DNA of 64,000 bases from Otis tarda (taxonomy: Eukaryota > Chordata > Aves > Otidiformes > Otididae): NCBI GenBank assembly GCA_026413225.1, contig CM048591.1, positions 35,929,803-35,993,802 of the forward strand, given 5' to 3'. The number at the start of each line of letters is the position of its first letter. Position 1 is the stretch's first letter. The notes under the pieces were generated by a model, which was not told where the DNA came from, searched no databases, and saw only the letters and a program-made list of their open reading frames with translations. The position numbers were made by a program, and so were the translations under genes. Positions 47,901-62,900 of the stretch are shown here, in pieces.

Positions 47901-50900
47901 TAACAGCAGCTTCTTCACTTGATGCTAAATTTTCAAAGTTGTGAAAGAGTTAGCAAGAGAAAGCTGAGGAACTCATTTGAAGCTAGGAACTTACCTAGAG
48001 GGTTTTTTTCAGTGTTTCAGAGATAAACCTTGCCCTTATATTCTCAGTATGACTTGGTTCTTAGGAATCAAATCATTAGGTCCAGAAATTCTAAGGATTC
48101 TCCCCTATAGCAAAGAGGAGAGAATGAAATTATGTAGGATTATAGCTTCAAATCGCTTCAGCTGGTTTTGTGTCACTGAGGAGTGCAGCAAGAGTTGGTT
48201 TTGGTTTTGTTTTTTTTTTTTTAAATAAAGTGGGACAAATGATCTATGGAGATTCAAACAGTAAGTGTTTGGAAGTGTTCCGTTCCAGTTGTGTCTGGTG
48301 GGTTTAGACAAGCACATCACTAATCTTACTGAGGTCAACAACAGGTAGAAAAGCTCCTTTAACTTTCTCATAGTTGAACTGAAGGAATATATCTATCTTT
48401 CACCTTTTAAACACAATCTGTAAAATAGGAAATCACTGCATGGCATTGAAAGCTGAGGGCTTACTGTGGGTTTGCTATGCATTATTGGATGCAAGAATAA
48501 AAGTAATTGAGCTACAAAAGAAGGAAGTATGAATTTTTAAACAATTAATTTGAAAATATTTTAAAATAATTAACTATAGTCAATATGAAATTTGAGATTG
48601 TGTTTGTCTTTAGTAGCAGCAAGTAGTTTCACTTCTTGAGTGATAGCAAGTAACCATGTAATTACTATGTTTAAGTAGCTGGTCAAAGGATAGATTTGCC
48701 TTTGGAAAGGTTGTTTAGATAACTCACAGGATTCACACAGACAGTATGTGTTTATTATCTTAACTACAGTGATAAACTACTTAAGAAAACCAAGAGAGTA
48801 TTGTTCTTCTCATAGTGTTTGAGCACTATGAGAAGAAAGCAAACATAAAAGTTATTCTATGCCATTTCCCCATTAGAGTGTGTAGGTATTGCTTTGAAAG
48901 AGTTTCCTTAGATATGGTGTCTTCTTCACTTTATGTCATGATTTTTGTTACACCACGACTAATTTTAAATGCTTGCAAAACAAGAGATCTAGGAAGATTA
49001 TCTTCAGAACAGAGTACTTCAGAAAATACTGTTTCATTTCCAAGAAGGAGAAAATTCTAAAAATGAGAAAAGATATAGTTCAAAGGAAGTTATGAAAACA
49101 GAATAGAGGATGACCCTGGATTTTCGCTTAATGAATTCCTCTAGCAACATTCACGAGCAGGCACAGGAATCTCACTGGAAATGTTTTGAATAGTTATATG
49201 CAATATATATTGCACATTGAAAAAGGGTTTAGAGAAAGGTATGGACAGAAACAACTAACTGAAAAGGTAACCAGAACTTCATTATGATAAACACTGAAAT
49301 AACTCCTTCTCATGTTCCCTGATCTTTTGGGTAGGCATTTCCTTTTTTTTTTTTTTAACAAGCCTTTAACTAAACATTCGTTTATTTATTTATTTTTATA
49401 TAAACATTATATTATTCTCCTGCAGCTTTTAGACTTGAACTTCTATTGGCTAACAGTTCATCCATTAAATTTAAAAAGAAAGAAAGAAAAAAAGTGATTA
49501 GTTTAATGTTGGCAGTAGCTTATTGTAATGAAATTGCTATAACCATTGCATTCTGTATGGACATAGGGTTTTTCTCATGTTTCTCTCTCTTCTTCCTCTC
49601 CTATCTCCTCCTTTGCTGGTAGACTTACCAGCAAAAACAAAGTTTTCCCCACAATGACATACTGTGTCTTGTTGAAAGCAAAGTTTAATACAAAGATTTA
49701 ATTATATTAATTATACCAAATCAATGATAATAGAAATATGACTTTGTTCCTTCTTAACCTTGAATACAGGATGACATGCTCCAGTTATCTCCAGAATCTT
49801 GGAAGAATTATTTACAACCTCTACTGATGCAGATTATTTGTTTCTCCCTCCCCTTCTTCCACCACCCGCATTCCTCTGAAGTGCTGGATGTTTGCCATGG
49901 CTCAAAGGATGTTAAGCTGCACGTGCTAGTGTTACTGTTTACTTGAGAAACTTCACTAGTGCTTGGTTGTGTCATTTTGCTCACTCTTAAACCACTTGCC
50001 CAATTTTTAAGTCAGCATCCCTGTGCTTTTCTCAATATCATCTAACTTCAATTCAACAAATTCTTTGTTGTAGGGGTGCCAATGATGTGTTTGACTTTCC
50101 CCTTCCTTGTGAAGTGCACTGATTTGTGACCTTAGGTATTTGTACAAAAGTGATGTGTCTAACCGTCATTCCCAGGGGCGTTTGGCTGTATGTGTGTGGC
50201 AAGCATGCTATGAAGCATTCTGAAATAGGACTCTTATGTGAAATTAGTGACCCACGTGATTCTATCCAGCTCTGTTCTCATAGCTCTACAAAAAAATGTA
50301 CCCTCAAGTGGGTCTCCTCTCTTGTCAGGTAATTGCTTTTTGTAAATAATCCATTATCAGCTTTTGTATTATCCATTGTCATGGGCTCTTCAAACTCCCT
50401 GTCTTGATTAATACGGTAATAAAATTTCATACTGTGATTAATCCTGTTAATCAGTCTTTTTCATTTTCTTTAGAAGGGTTTGGATAATTAGATCAGTGTT
50501 CTCTGGAGCTGTATTTTGTTCAATAGAAAGAAACATGAGAAAAGGTATTAACAGAAGATTAATCCTTTTTGAACCTTCCATTAAACTTCTCTTTTCTAAT
50601 TGAAGCAAATTGCCAATGCATCCATTTATGTTTGAAAAAATATTTTTACTCTCTTCATCAGGAGCTGTCACAGTGCTATTCAAGGATTTTAGTGTTATCT
50701 TGCTATGTTAGAGACTGGAAAATACAAAATACCTAAAAACAACTGGATTGGTAATCATAACCTGAGATAAATTAATTGTCACTGAAAAGCTAAGAATGAC
50801 ATTTGTCCTTGATTTATCCATGTATGAATTCAGTGGCATTTTAATGCAATAATGCATAGGCACTGTTGAATTAAAAACTCAAACTCTGTAATGCTGATAT

Positions 50901-53900
50901 TATTTTCTGTGGTGGTGTTTTTTTCTCTTCTTAGTGACCCCACCTTCACCCCAAATCCTGCCGGTGCACTGGCACAATTTCACAGAAAGATTTAAAGGAG
51001 TTTTGTTTTGTTTTGTTTTTTTTTTAAATACTGTTTCCTGCCCCAGAAACCTAAAATTTAGAAGGTGGTGGCTTGTCCATCTTTGAAGGCCTGTGCTTAG
51101 AAGAGGAAAAAGCAGCATGTTGTGGATTGAAGTCACCAGCATGCAAGCAATAGCGAGGGAAACATAGCTAAAAGCCTGTATGTGAAGGGAGCGGTGATGA
51201 GTAAGTGTGACAGTAGAGCAGTAGATACAGTAGAATGACATGTGAGTGAGCCATAAACACAGAAAGTCTAGAGGGACAGAAAAAAAAGAGAGGCAAATTT
51301 TTTCTTGTGGGATTTTTTGGCATATATGAGGCAAAATAAATTAAAATTATGTTAATACTGGTCAGAACTTAACATGCATTTCTAGACAATTGCTACATGT
51401 AACAAAAATGAGACTCTGTAATTAGGAACCACACTGGTTTTTTTTAATCTTAATCACACCTTCTGCTTTATCTACACCATAGAATTTTATCCAAAGAATC
51501 TGTAGCTAGACGTGACTTGTGTTGAAATTTCATCTATGCAAGATACCGATATATTGATTCAAATGTTTTAATTTTAATTACATAGTAATAGCATTGCTGC
51601 TCAAAACCAAGACTATCTACCCCTTACAGAAGATGCAACGTTTTAACATGGTACAAGAGATGGCTTTTGTTCTACAATAAGTTTGTTTGGACTGGGAGAT
51701 GGAAGAGGCAGCCTCACTAACTCAGGTTTGTAGGGTAAACTCTTCTCGTAGCTATGAGAACCAAACACATCCCAGACACCTTGATGAGCAGAGCTCAGAG
51801 GCAAGGGACTGTATGACTCCACAGGGAATCCTGTCCTGGGACAATGCAGGGACTGAGAGCCTGCTGGATCCTGGGGTTTCTTTGCAGATCCTTCCACCCT
51901 ATCTGGGAATTTAAATCAAACAGTAGGCCCCGCGTTAGTGGAGGTCTTCTGCTGCTCATGTGAACTAACTAGTAGCATTGCAAGAGAGTTGTTCATAAGC
52001 CACATGTGGCTAAAAACTGCATGTTGATTGCTCATCCATTACATATGTGAGCATATAAGAAATGCTGTAGTGCCATTGGTATGATGTTCTGTATCAGCAG
52101 GAGATAAATTTAACCACAAAGGGATAAATTCAATAGAACTAATGAAGCACACATTCCAGAATGTGGGCAATTAGCCAAAGATGCATATTTTGACTCTGTA
52201 AGGTATGTGATGCCATTTTAAGTAGGTGGGAAAGCAGAAAAACAGGTTTGCACGTTACTTCTGCTTGGGAACCATCCTGTGTTGTACAGGAACACTGTTT
52301 AGCTTGGATAGTCTGGGAGATAACAATAATTAGTAAGATCATCACTTAATTCAAGGAGATTGAAACTTTTGAATCCAATGCTACAGAATTATTCTTCTGT
52401 TTTTAGCTTACATGGTGCTGCATGGAATTGAAGAGCACTGAATAATTAGAACAGTAGTAGGCTAGATTAACCCTGGGGTGAATATAACCACTATAAGAAT
52501 TTGTTATTTGCATTTTAAAAGTTTTCTTTAACCATTTGAGCATGCTTACTTTCACTTTTTTTTTTGTGAAAAGGTTTTCTATTTATTGGAATGTTAGCTG
52601 GGAGCAATGACCATTAGCCTGTGCTTTTCTAGGAGATGACTGAGCCAACATGCCAAAATCACCATGTATGGTATGGTGGGTACGTTCATTTCCTAAACAG
52701 CGTGTACTGCGTGTTCTGTGATCTTACTGGTTCAGAATTTAGCACAGATGCCTTTTTCAGGTAAAATAAATAAAACAAACTGCATACCCCTCATCACAAC
52801 ACACTTTAAAGGAATGTGTACATATATGTAAATGTGTATTTATATATATGTGTGTGATTACAAATTCAGATAAGAACAGAGTGAGTACTAAGAATATTTT
52901 TAATATAAATTTATATGTCTGGTGTACAAACAGAACTAACCATTTTATTTCTGTGAAAAATAGCTTGATACTGAATGCAAAATACAGCCTGGTTATAAAA
53001 GGGAATAAGTATTTTTCTTAATAATTTTTAGATACAACTTTTGTTTTCCTGCCTCTAGCTGAGCAAAAAAATTGATATCATTAATCGATCATTTTAAAAT
53101 GTTAAACTAAATTGTAATTTCAAAGTGTCAAAGTTGTCTAACACTGAATAAGTACTCATTTTAATACTAGTTAATTACATGGCAGCCAGCAGTCACTTTT
53201 TTTTTGGTAGACTTATGGGCTAAGGAAATACAGATTTATTTGCAAACTGGTAAGCAGTGGTTTTAATCAGTGTGGCAGTAACAATATGTGGTTCTGATAC
53301 TGTCTTCTTTGGGACATTACAGAGACAATCTATAAAGAGGTGTATCAAGGCTATTAATTTTTCATATATGGTATATTTCCAAAAGGATAGGGCTGCTAAA
53401 ATAATGGTGCACAGGATAGTTTTTGTAATACTAGATTTTTCTGAATTTGTTCTACATGTGCTCTGAACTGCTTCTTTTGAAGAGTCCGGAAGGCCTTCCT
53501 GATCCTCCTGTGAACTAAATGCTGTCTAAATACAAAATAGAAAGAAAATAGAATTATTTGTCCAATGAAAATAGCAAAAGGACATGTGATTGGGGTTGGC
53601 AGAAGGAAGGAAGAATGGCTAAAAATTGTTAGACATCAGTTGAAAGTCACTGTCCAGCTGAACATAAGAAGAGGTGAGAGATGTGGTGTTGTCAGCTGAC
53701 CACATTTAAATTCTTTCCTCATATTTGTGGAGAGTTCAGTGAACCATAAGATGGCTTGATGAGGAATGCCTTTGGTGTAGATAAAATGGTGAAGAAGAGT
53801 TATTTTAATATCCTCAGGTTTGCGTTCAAGTCTGTCTTTTGACAAAGATGAATAGAAGGCTTTTCAATGAGATCTCCTCCATTGCTTTTCCAATGCAAGC

Positions 53901-56900
53901 AAACGATAATTCATTCATAGGTTGTCATAAAGATACAGTACAACAGATTTGTTCAAGGACCAGGTGTGGAAACAGCGCCACTATTTGACTTTTCCCTTTG
54001 ACAGATGACTGGATTTGAAGATTTGTCTGGGGCAAACATTACCTCATAACATATTTGGCACCAGCACAACTGGAAAGATTATTAAAAAAAATGGTAACGT
54101 GCTAAAATATGAAAGAGAAAAGAATATTATTTCCTCTATCCAAAATTCACAATTTGTCCATTAATGCAGCATAGATTGTTTGAGAGTAAATTATTTTACT
54201 ATTTTTAAAATGGAAATAGGTGATGCTTGCTGGACAAGATATGTCTGGACATCTCTGACCATTTGAATGAACAATTATTTCTTGTGTGATGATAGGCAGT
54301 CTTATTTATCGTGCTTGAGGAGGGTGAACAAGGTGGTCATGCTGTCATTTTGTGTACTAACATACCAAGCTGCCACTTTCTTCCTGTTTTCTCAGGCCTA
54401 ATTACCTCTGAGCTATTAGTGAGCTAGTAGCTTGCTACGTTTTGAGTAATTTCTGTAGTAACACCTGGTAAGAGGGAGGCCTACCAGCTCTAAGATCCCT
54501 GGCCATTGAGTCCACCCAGCAATCTGCTTTCAATTTTCTCACAAGCATTCCTGGTTTTACTTTTCAGCCGTTGGGAACTTTATGGACCAGTTTTCCTTTT
54601 CCTCTCTGAAACAAATGTCAGCAGAGTCAAGATCCATAAACTCACTGTTGAAAAGTGAAAACAAAGTGCTGACTCAGCCACAGGGAGTTGGAACCAGCTT
54701 GGTCCCATAACAGGTTTGCGTGGAAATAGCTGCTATGATAGCTGGGAGGGTCCTGTAAGTTTGTTTTTTATTGACATTTCCATCTGGGCATCTGGCATTG
54801 TGCTTTTGCATCATTGCTTGAATTACATGGGCTGCACAAACTCTTTTGGGACACCGGAACAGTAACTCCTGTTGCGCCCATTCACTTATTTGTGTGGTTT
54901 TGAATCTGTATGGCCTGGTGTTGATCATTGCATCCCTTTGCTCTGAAATGTAGTGGTGTTCACTTCTGGGAACCGTGCTGATGTAACTATGAACTGGCAG
55001 GTGCAGGTGCTTTCTGGCTTTTATTTTATTTCTCCTGATTACGTTTTGAAGGTGAAATCAGAACTATTCTTTGCTTTTAAAGAGTTGTATCTCTGAATTA
55101 GGTAGGGTTTGTTCCCTTGAAGACATGCCATGTGCTGCTATCCATTTATATAATCTCTGCATTTATATAATCTCTGCAGTGAGAAATAAATCTAGCAAAC
55201 AAAACTGGTTTCATTAGCCTTAACTTTATAAATTTTCCACACTAGGCAGTTATCTAGTTAACATATGGATCATACAATAGATGATCCCAATGTGCCTATG
55301 CTGTAAGCCACTCAAGGGATTCTGCTGCTGTGATCAATCACAAGAGCATTTGCTCTAGGGCCATGTGTTATTATTTGTAATATATACTGTTTATACTTCA
55401 TAAAAATCCCTTATCACTCCTTATTTCATAAAATCAATTTATTGAAAGAAAGAGCCAAAAGATTCATCATTTTTGTAATAAAATATCTGACTTCACCTGC
55501 CAGAAGTAGCCAAATTGATTTTTAACGTCTGTTAATGATTTAAGTTTCCCTTTTTACTGACGTCAATAAAAGGGTGTTACCACTCCCAGTTCTCAGTGAA
55601 AGGATATTTTCAGTTTACATAAAAATATACTACTTGTCTCTGCATCTGTATATATGTAATGTGTACTACAATTTAATTGCTTACCTGTAAAATGTTGAAA
55701 ATTTATGTAGAGCCTAGGTAACAGGAAAACTGGGCAAGCGGGCATAAGGACAGGTTTCTTAATAATTCACATCTTATGTTTGCTCTTTGGCTATTTATTA
55801 TGAATATGTAAAGTAAGAAGTCACTTTGATTTGCATAATTATCAATACTCCCAGTTACCACTCAGAGATCTTCAGATCAAGTACTGATTAAGTTAAGCAC
55901 CAAGAAGTGTGTGCACATATGCATTTTTAGAAAGAAAATAAATTTCAAAAGGAATTAAAGTAATTAATTTAATCAGTGCTGTCTTATGCCTCATAGTATA
56001 TAACATAAACACAGATACTATTTTCCTTATTTCACAGTAAAAACCATCTTCTTAAAGATATCATTAGCATCGTGTGCTGCGTAAGGCTAGGGTGAATTTC
56101 AACCTTAATTGTGCTTGTGTGATAGGTTTTCTTTTCTCTACCTTATTAAAAGGTAGATATAAATACCTAATCTTGAATATAAAGGGATGTGATTACTTCG
56201 TATGTAAGATCATATCAGTTGAACAAAAAATACCTTTGTTTACATGTTCCTCCTGAAACCAGGTTAGACAGAGGTTCTTATCTAACATAATTTGAATTAT
56301 TGCCTGATATTTGTTTGTCACAACATTTTGTAGACATTTAACAATTTCAGTTTACCAAAACTTTTGTTATAAGGGTTGTCTGCATCCAGGATGGTTCTCT
56401 TGTTTCACAGTAAGTAAAAGAAAAAGAGCACCCATTACAGAGTAGCCAGAGAATAGGGCAATGAGGAATCTGAATCCATTTCTGCTGCACTTCATTTGTA
56501 AGCTGTCACTGATAATAATTATTACTAAGTCTTATGGTATGGTTCTTTGTTGTTGAAGAAGGAAGCTGGGATGGAAAGGTCATTCACTCTGCTTAATTCT
56601 CCAACAGGGGAATTTTTTTTTTTTTTTACTCCCTATTCTGTCAAAAGCAGGCAAGTTTATGCACCTTCTGGAAGATGTGAATTGTTTTCTGAAAGTGCCT
56701 ATTTTCCTCACTTCGGTATGCAGTGAGCTTAGGAAGACTGCCTTTGTGATTTAGCACATGTATGTTGACTTCTGGTATCTTGGTGATGAACCACTCTGAA
56801 TCTGTGGCCTAGTGACACAACCTGAGGAAGAGGGCGCTAAGCTGCTTTGTAAGAGTCCCAGGAGTCTGAACCTAAATACTGATTCCCATATGCTTTGTCT

Positions 56901-59900
56901 TAACTTGCTGTCCTTAAATTTCAAATGATTAAATTTGGGTTTTTTTCCTGATAGGAAAAAAAGAGATTCTGAATTTTTTGAGGTAGTTGTTGGCATGAGC
57001 TATAATCATGAATACATTTACCTGTTGCCTTAATTGCTTAGAAGTGAAAGGATCTTAACTGTCACTCACTTTGAAGTCTCGAATCAGATCCAGTCATTAA
57101 AAAAAATAAAATTACTATGTCTATGTTCTGAATAATAATCAGTTCTCACTAACGCTTATTTAAGATCATATTTTTACTTGTTAAAATTACATTCTTAAAA
57201 TTATTATTTTTTAAAGGTCTGTCTAAAGAGCCTAGCCTTTTGGCTACTTTGCTCTGGGCAACAGTGAAATGTTGCATTCTTCTTAAAATCCACTTCCTGC
57301 AGCTTGAACAGTGGGTAAGCAGAACTCAGTCAAGACAATCTTGATATTTCAAATTCTTTCTTTTTTTTTCAGAAAAGTTATATTTAAATGAAGAATGGAC
57401 CTCTTCCTTTATTTTTTTCTTTTCTTTCCCCTCTCCACCCTCTGGGAAGATCACTCTCCAAAGAGTAGAAATCAGTGTTGGGATTATCATCAGGAGACTG
57501 ACCATTTCAGAAGTCCATTTACATAGACAGATATCTGTATTAATGTTCGTACTCATTTTTCCGCCTCAAGAGGAGAAGACTATTCTTACTCTCTCAAAGT
57601 CTTGCTTACACTCAGGTTACTAATAGCCGAAGTAGTTTGTTGCCTACTTTAATAAGTGCATGAACACTTATACCTATATAACTGCATTTTACTCTGATAG
57701 AAACCGCGTTTTGAGGGCTGAGCTGTTTTGGACAACAGAGTATATGACTGAGCTTCTGTGTGCTTACATTACTGACCATGGCAGGAGCTTAATTATACCA
57801 GAGGGAAAGAAATTCCAAGTACAATAGCAGTTCATAAAAAAAATGGTGTCTAAAGAGATTTCAAACGTGGTGGGAAGCACCAAAAGGTAATTGGGAGCCT
57901 GTAAGTGTGTAAATAGGTCTGACAGAGGGGTGAAGATATTTTTCTCTTCATTAGCAAGTCAGCTAACTCTGGCAGGAATGAGAGGACAAGCAAAGCTTGG
58001 CAAAGACAGGTCACAGGCTATTTAAATAATTATCAGGCTTTTCCAGTGCTTTGCAGGACACAGTAAATTGCAGCAACTTCAGCTACTGGGTAGTTAGTTC
58101 AGTGTTAGTGACTGAAATGCTATTTCTTCAGTGAGACACCCAGGAGCCAGCTGTTACCTGATATGAATGAAAGTGTAATTCCCTTAATTTTGTTACCAGT
58201 TTCTGGAGAGTATGATAGGGCTGCTAAATCTCTTCTCTTGAAAGCCTGGCTATTGCTGGGGACTGTGTTTTGGGTTTATGTGGAGAACCAACTGCAAACT
58301 GGCAGGACAGATACCTCTTACGATGACGAGTGTATGGTTCAATCAAACCGAATGCTGAAGTTTCCTTCTCCTTTGGGATCTATACAGCTCATTTCTGGTT
58401 ACATAGGTAACATATACCATTTTTCATCAAGAAGCATGATTGCCCATATGGTGAGCAAGTCCATGCGATGTAACTATATCACTCCAGAAAATTAGTTTCT
58501 AAGCTATCTATAGTTGGGAGAAACACTTTGAAATTACACGTGGGGGCCCACTGAAGTACTGCTGTGAGTCTTGGCTGGCAATGTAGCAGCCTCTCCATTT
58601 GTTTGCCTAATTGCATAAATACTCTGTCAGGGAGGTAACACAACTGACAAAAGGAAGTTTAGCCTCATGGAAAAAATTATAGAGAAAAAGGACTTGGTTT
58701 AATCATTGACACAGGATTAAGAATGCAGGGTTCACATTAGATCATAGTACAAAGCATGCACTGCAAAAAGTTATCTGTGAAATAGTTGTATTTGACTTAC
58801 TATATATAAAATAGCTTTTGTAAAAGACAACTAAAATGTAATAATGGGCATGAGGAACTTAAGAATAAGGTTCTCCATTTTTTAAAAATTTTTTTTACAA
58901 AAGAAAAAAAAAGTAAAGGTTTGATAATACAAGCTGAAATAATTAGTGATTCAATCCAGAACTGTGTCCTCAGATTTCTGGTAGCAATTAACTATTAGGG
59001 AAAATGTGAACGGAGCATCTGTGTAATCCACTGCAAGTGCAAAACTGGTCCTGTAAAACAGTTTGACTTGTTGTATTACTCTTTGATTGCTTGATTTGGT
59101 ATTTGATTGAAAGTTCTTACTATATGAAGCGCAAACAGTACTTATTGCTGATAGTGGATAAATAGTTCACAGACCCTAGCCTTCTGTGGCAGGCAAGGTG
59201 TACTGGGTGTTGCACTTCAAACAAAGAGAGCATGTAATCTCCATTGGCAAAAGAGAGACAAGACAGTACAAGCAGGAGTCAGAAAGTTAAGAATGCAGTG
59301 ATCTTTTAACATAAAGTAGTAATAATACATATTGTGTTTTCTTTCCTGAGGTAATTAACCATTTGTTGCAATCTTTTGACAGAGGTTCCAATTGTCTTTC
59401 CCTGCATGTGTGTCTTTTGTTGAAAATGGAAACAGAAGTTAAATTAAGCATAGATCTGTTACTTTTTAATGTGAATCTTTTTTAACAATTGTATACACAT
59501 TGAAGTCACAAAATAGCAAGAGTGTTTTTACTCTGGGTTTTGATCCAAGCTTTGAAGAAGCCTGCCTGTTTTGAAGACCTAAATAGAATTTGACCTCCAA
59601 AGTTCTGTAGCAATCTGCCTTACAAACTGCATTTAATACCCCATACAAGCAATTAGATGTGCTGGAATAGGCTTGGGATATATACATACATAAGACAAAA
59701 ATTTTGAAAAAATAAAAAAATTGCAAAATATTAAAATTTTGTTTTCAGAGGTGAAAATGTCTTACTAAGAATCAATGAGGTCTGGGAGCATAGGTGTATG
59801 TTAGCATTTTACAAAACAACTTTTTGGTTAGGTTAAGGAGTTTAAAGCAGTATGGATAGGACTCTGAATCGTTTATTTAGTGCAAATATTTTTCTCAGGC

Positions 59901-62900
59901 TAAGCTGACTTTTTAATTTTTTCTTTAGAAACTCATCAGTTATTCCACTGGACCATGCCAAAGTCCTTCTCAATCCAACATTTCCTTAACTTTTCCTCAC
60001 ATTACACCCACCTTGTCCCATTGAGTTCAGTAGCTAACCAAAAATAGTGTGGCAAAGTGCTTACTGGAAATAGTAAGGCGTGACTGTTTTATTTTTCCTA
60101 ACATAATCTACTAGAGTCACAAATGCTGCACTATTTACCGTAAAAATAAAACTATTTCCTTTTGACCGGAGATAACTGCATTTTTAATTAAACTTCTTTG
60201 CCTTTCAGACGCAAAGGAAAAGGACCTCCATTTGTACAGGCAGTTTGCTTAACTTTGAGCTATTGATAGAGAGGTTCCCAGCACTCTGCTGCATTCCACA
60301 AGTGTCTTTAGTTCCAAGTGAACACGAAAGGGTGTAGTGTGGCACTGGATTTGTCCCAATCAGGTTAGAACGTAACTCAAATTCAAATAGACATTCAAAT
60401 AGGAGTATATACTTAAAAGATACTAACCTGCCAAATGCAGGCTTTTAATTAATTTCTACTAACTAGCTGCATCTTGTAAAAGTCTGATCTCTGATCTGTG
60501 TGACCCGAGTACTCTGCTTCAGCTCTTAAGCTCTGTACCTCACTGTGGGCTTGTCAAACCCTGGTACTTACTTAAAAGGAAAGATGCTGTAGTTAATCTA
60601 GGGCAGTAGGCAGGACAAGTCCCAGGGTGATGCCTTGTTGTTTTGATGTATATATTTTCCTTTCCTTTTTGTTTTCATGCATGTTTTAATTTTCATCAAG
60701 ATCTATCTCCAGCTGTGGAATGAAAACACTATTAAGGTTATGGTTCAGAAACACTGTAGACTTTGCAGGCTTAAATGTTTCTGGATAAAACTTCTATCTA
60801 GCATGGTAAAAAAAAAATGGCTTTAGTATCTGTCTCCCTGTTCTGTAGATGATGATCCTTTTCTTTTGCAAAATAATTTATAGGAATGGAATAAGCAGAA
60901 TGAAAAGTACTTGGGGACTGGGAAAGCATTGCTGAGAGCAAATTCTTCAATAGTCAGATGAGAGTGGATAGTTTGGCAATATCTCTTCTCTTGCTCCCTT
61001 CATCCTCCTTTCTCCTGGGACACAGATGAGTAGGATATGCTGTCTGTCAAATGCTGTTGAACACAGCATGCATCCTCTGACTTCAGGTTTCTTTCAGACC
61101 TTTACTTTGATAACATGTGAGGAAAACTCTCCAGAATGAGATAGTTTGGAACAAAGTCAGATAGTTTGTGGAAGCATTACAAACTTCACAAATCAGCTGT
61201 TTTGTGCTTGGTTTTTTTTTGTAAGTAGTGACAGTAACAGGTTGCATGCTACATCTGATAAATTCCATGGGCTAGTTCCCTTCACAAGACTTGAAAAAGA
61301 CTACATCAGAGGTATCAGCTGAAAAGGGACTTTGCTTGATTACCCATATGGATCATGAAGATTAGAAAGAATGACTGACATAGAAACTAGGAAATGTAGA
61401 ATGAAACAGAGGATCCTGCAAAGATTTTTCTTCGAAAAGCTGAGTAATATTAACTCTGCTTTTTATAAAATGGGAGCTGTGGGTTTTCAGTGCATTTTTT
61501 TTAAAGCTTTATTTCATTAGCTTTGTGATTTCTTCTTAGTCAGTGTTGTGACCAGTAACATTAGTGCCAAGATAGTTATGTGCTAATGAAGGGGCAATAT
61601 TCACAGCTTAAAATCTCATTGATCCATTGTGAAAGAGGACTGAAAAATGAAACCTGTGGCAAACAGAAGGAACATTTTCATGGCAAACTACAAAAAGGAG
61701 GTTGTATTTCTTAGTCTTTTCCCTCTTCCTTTACAATTTTAAACTGTATGACATGCCCTGGTGGTTAATTATGATATAATCTTCCCGTGCTTCAAGTAAC
61801 CTTTCACCTTTCTTTAACACAAAGAGAATCACACATGCTGGAGTTTCAAAAAAGTTAGCTTTCATTTCATAACAGAGTACATTGTGGACTGCTCTGTATC
61901 TTTGGTCATTTCCAAGGAGCTCCTAGGTGAAAAGAGCTGGTAGGCAGTTAAACATAACCTTGATTTTGTCAGTACTGAACCCATTCTGTACCAGTGAAGT
62001 TTACAGTATAAATCACAGCCAGCTACTGTGAAGCTGGCTGGCTGCCATTTGCTCCAGAGACCTAGTAAGGAATTTGGGGATGAGTGAATCAAGTGAAAGC
62101 CCAATCCGTACTACTTCTTCCCTGGTTATGCTCATGAGATGAGGAAGCAGGAGGACTATATCGTTTTGTACCATTTTAAAGTTCTGCTTTCATGTTCCAT
62201 CTTAAAACTGGTCTGTACATATTTTAGCAAGATGGATAAAAATTACAGAGGAAAAGAGTGAAACTGGCTAGACCATGGTAGGTATGGTACCAAACAACTG
62301 TCATTTACTCATGTCCTGGTGGAATATTTCTTAATAACTGAATTACACTCAAAATTTGAGATTTATGTAGAACATGTTAAGAATTCATACACTTCACTAG
62401 CTGCAAAATACAGTCAATCTTCGATGAAGCATTTGGTTCTAGATGTAGAGGACAGTTCTGATCAGCTCTGTAATTTACTGTGTAGATCCAGTGAGAACTA
62501 GTATAGCTATAACTAATAACAGCAGGGCTTTTAAAATTGAATTACACTTTTCAAATAAATATTAATTGATAGTCATCTGGTAGTAAGAAATGGATTCTCC
62601 AGTTTCTAAATCAGTGCCTCCAAAATGTATGCATTTATTATGTCTTTCTAGTTAGCTCAACATAACTTTGGAATTATGTGCAACAGTGAGAGATTATGTG
62701 CACCTGTTTTGAGAAGATTAATGTAAGAGTAGGTAAGCGAAAGAATAGCTCAACAGATTATTGAAAATTAAAATTTATTCATTTTTAGAATTCTTAAGAC
62801 TAATTTAAAATTTGCTTTTAGAAAGAGTACACTAAATATCTAAATGAGCTATTTAAGATTTCATCTCAGGGTAATTTGTAACTTAGGCTGTCTTTATTAA

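Noticed and set aside
50900-51334. 144-codon minus-strand open frame
   Set aside because: It spans a poly-T/TTTTG run, has no recognisable domain and no supporting splice or promoter context.
54674-54928. 84-codon minus-strand frame looked at as a possible transposase or gene fossil
   Set aside because: No catalytic motif, terminal repeats or family resemblance could be found.
58163-58495. 110-codon plus-strand frame considered as a second exon of the CpG-island gene
   Set aside because: It has no clear acceptor/donor pair supporting it and no domain features such as Ig, fibronectin or EGF patterns.
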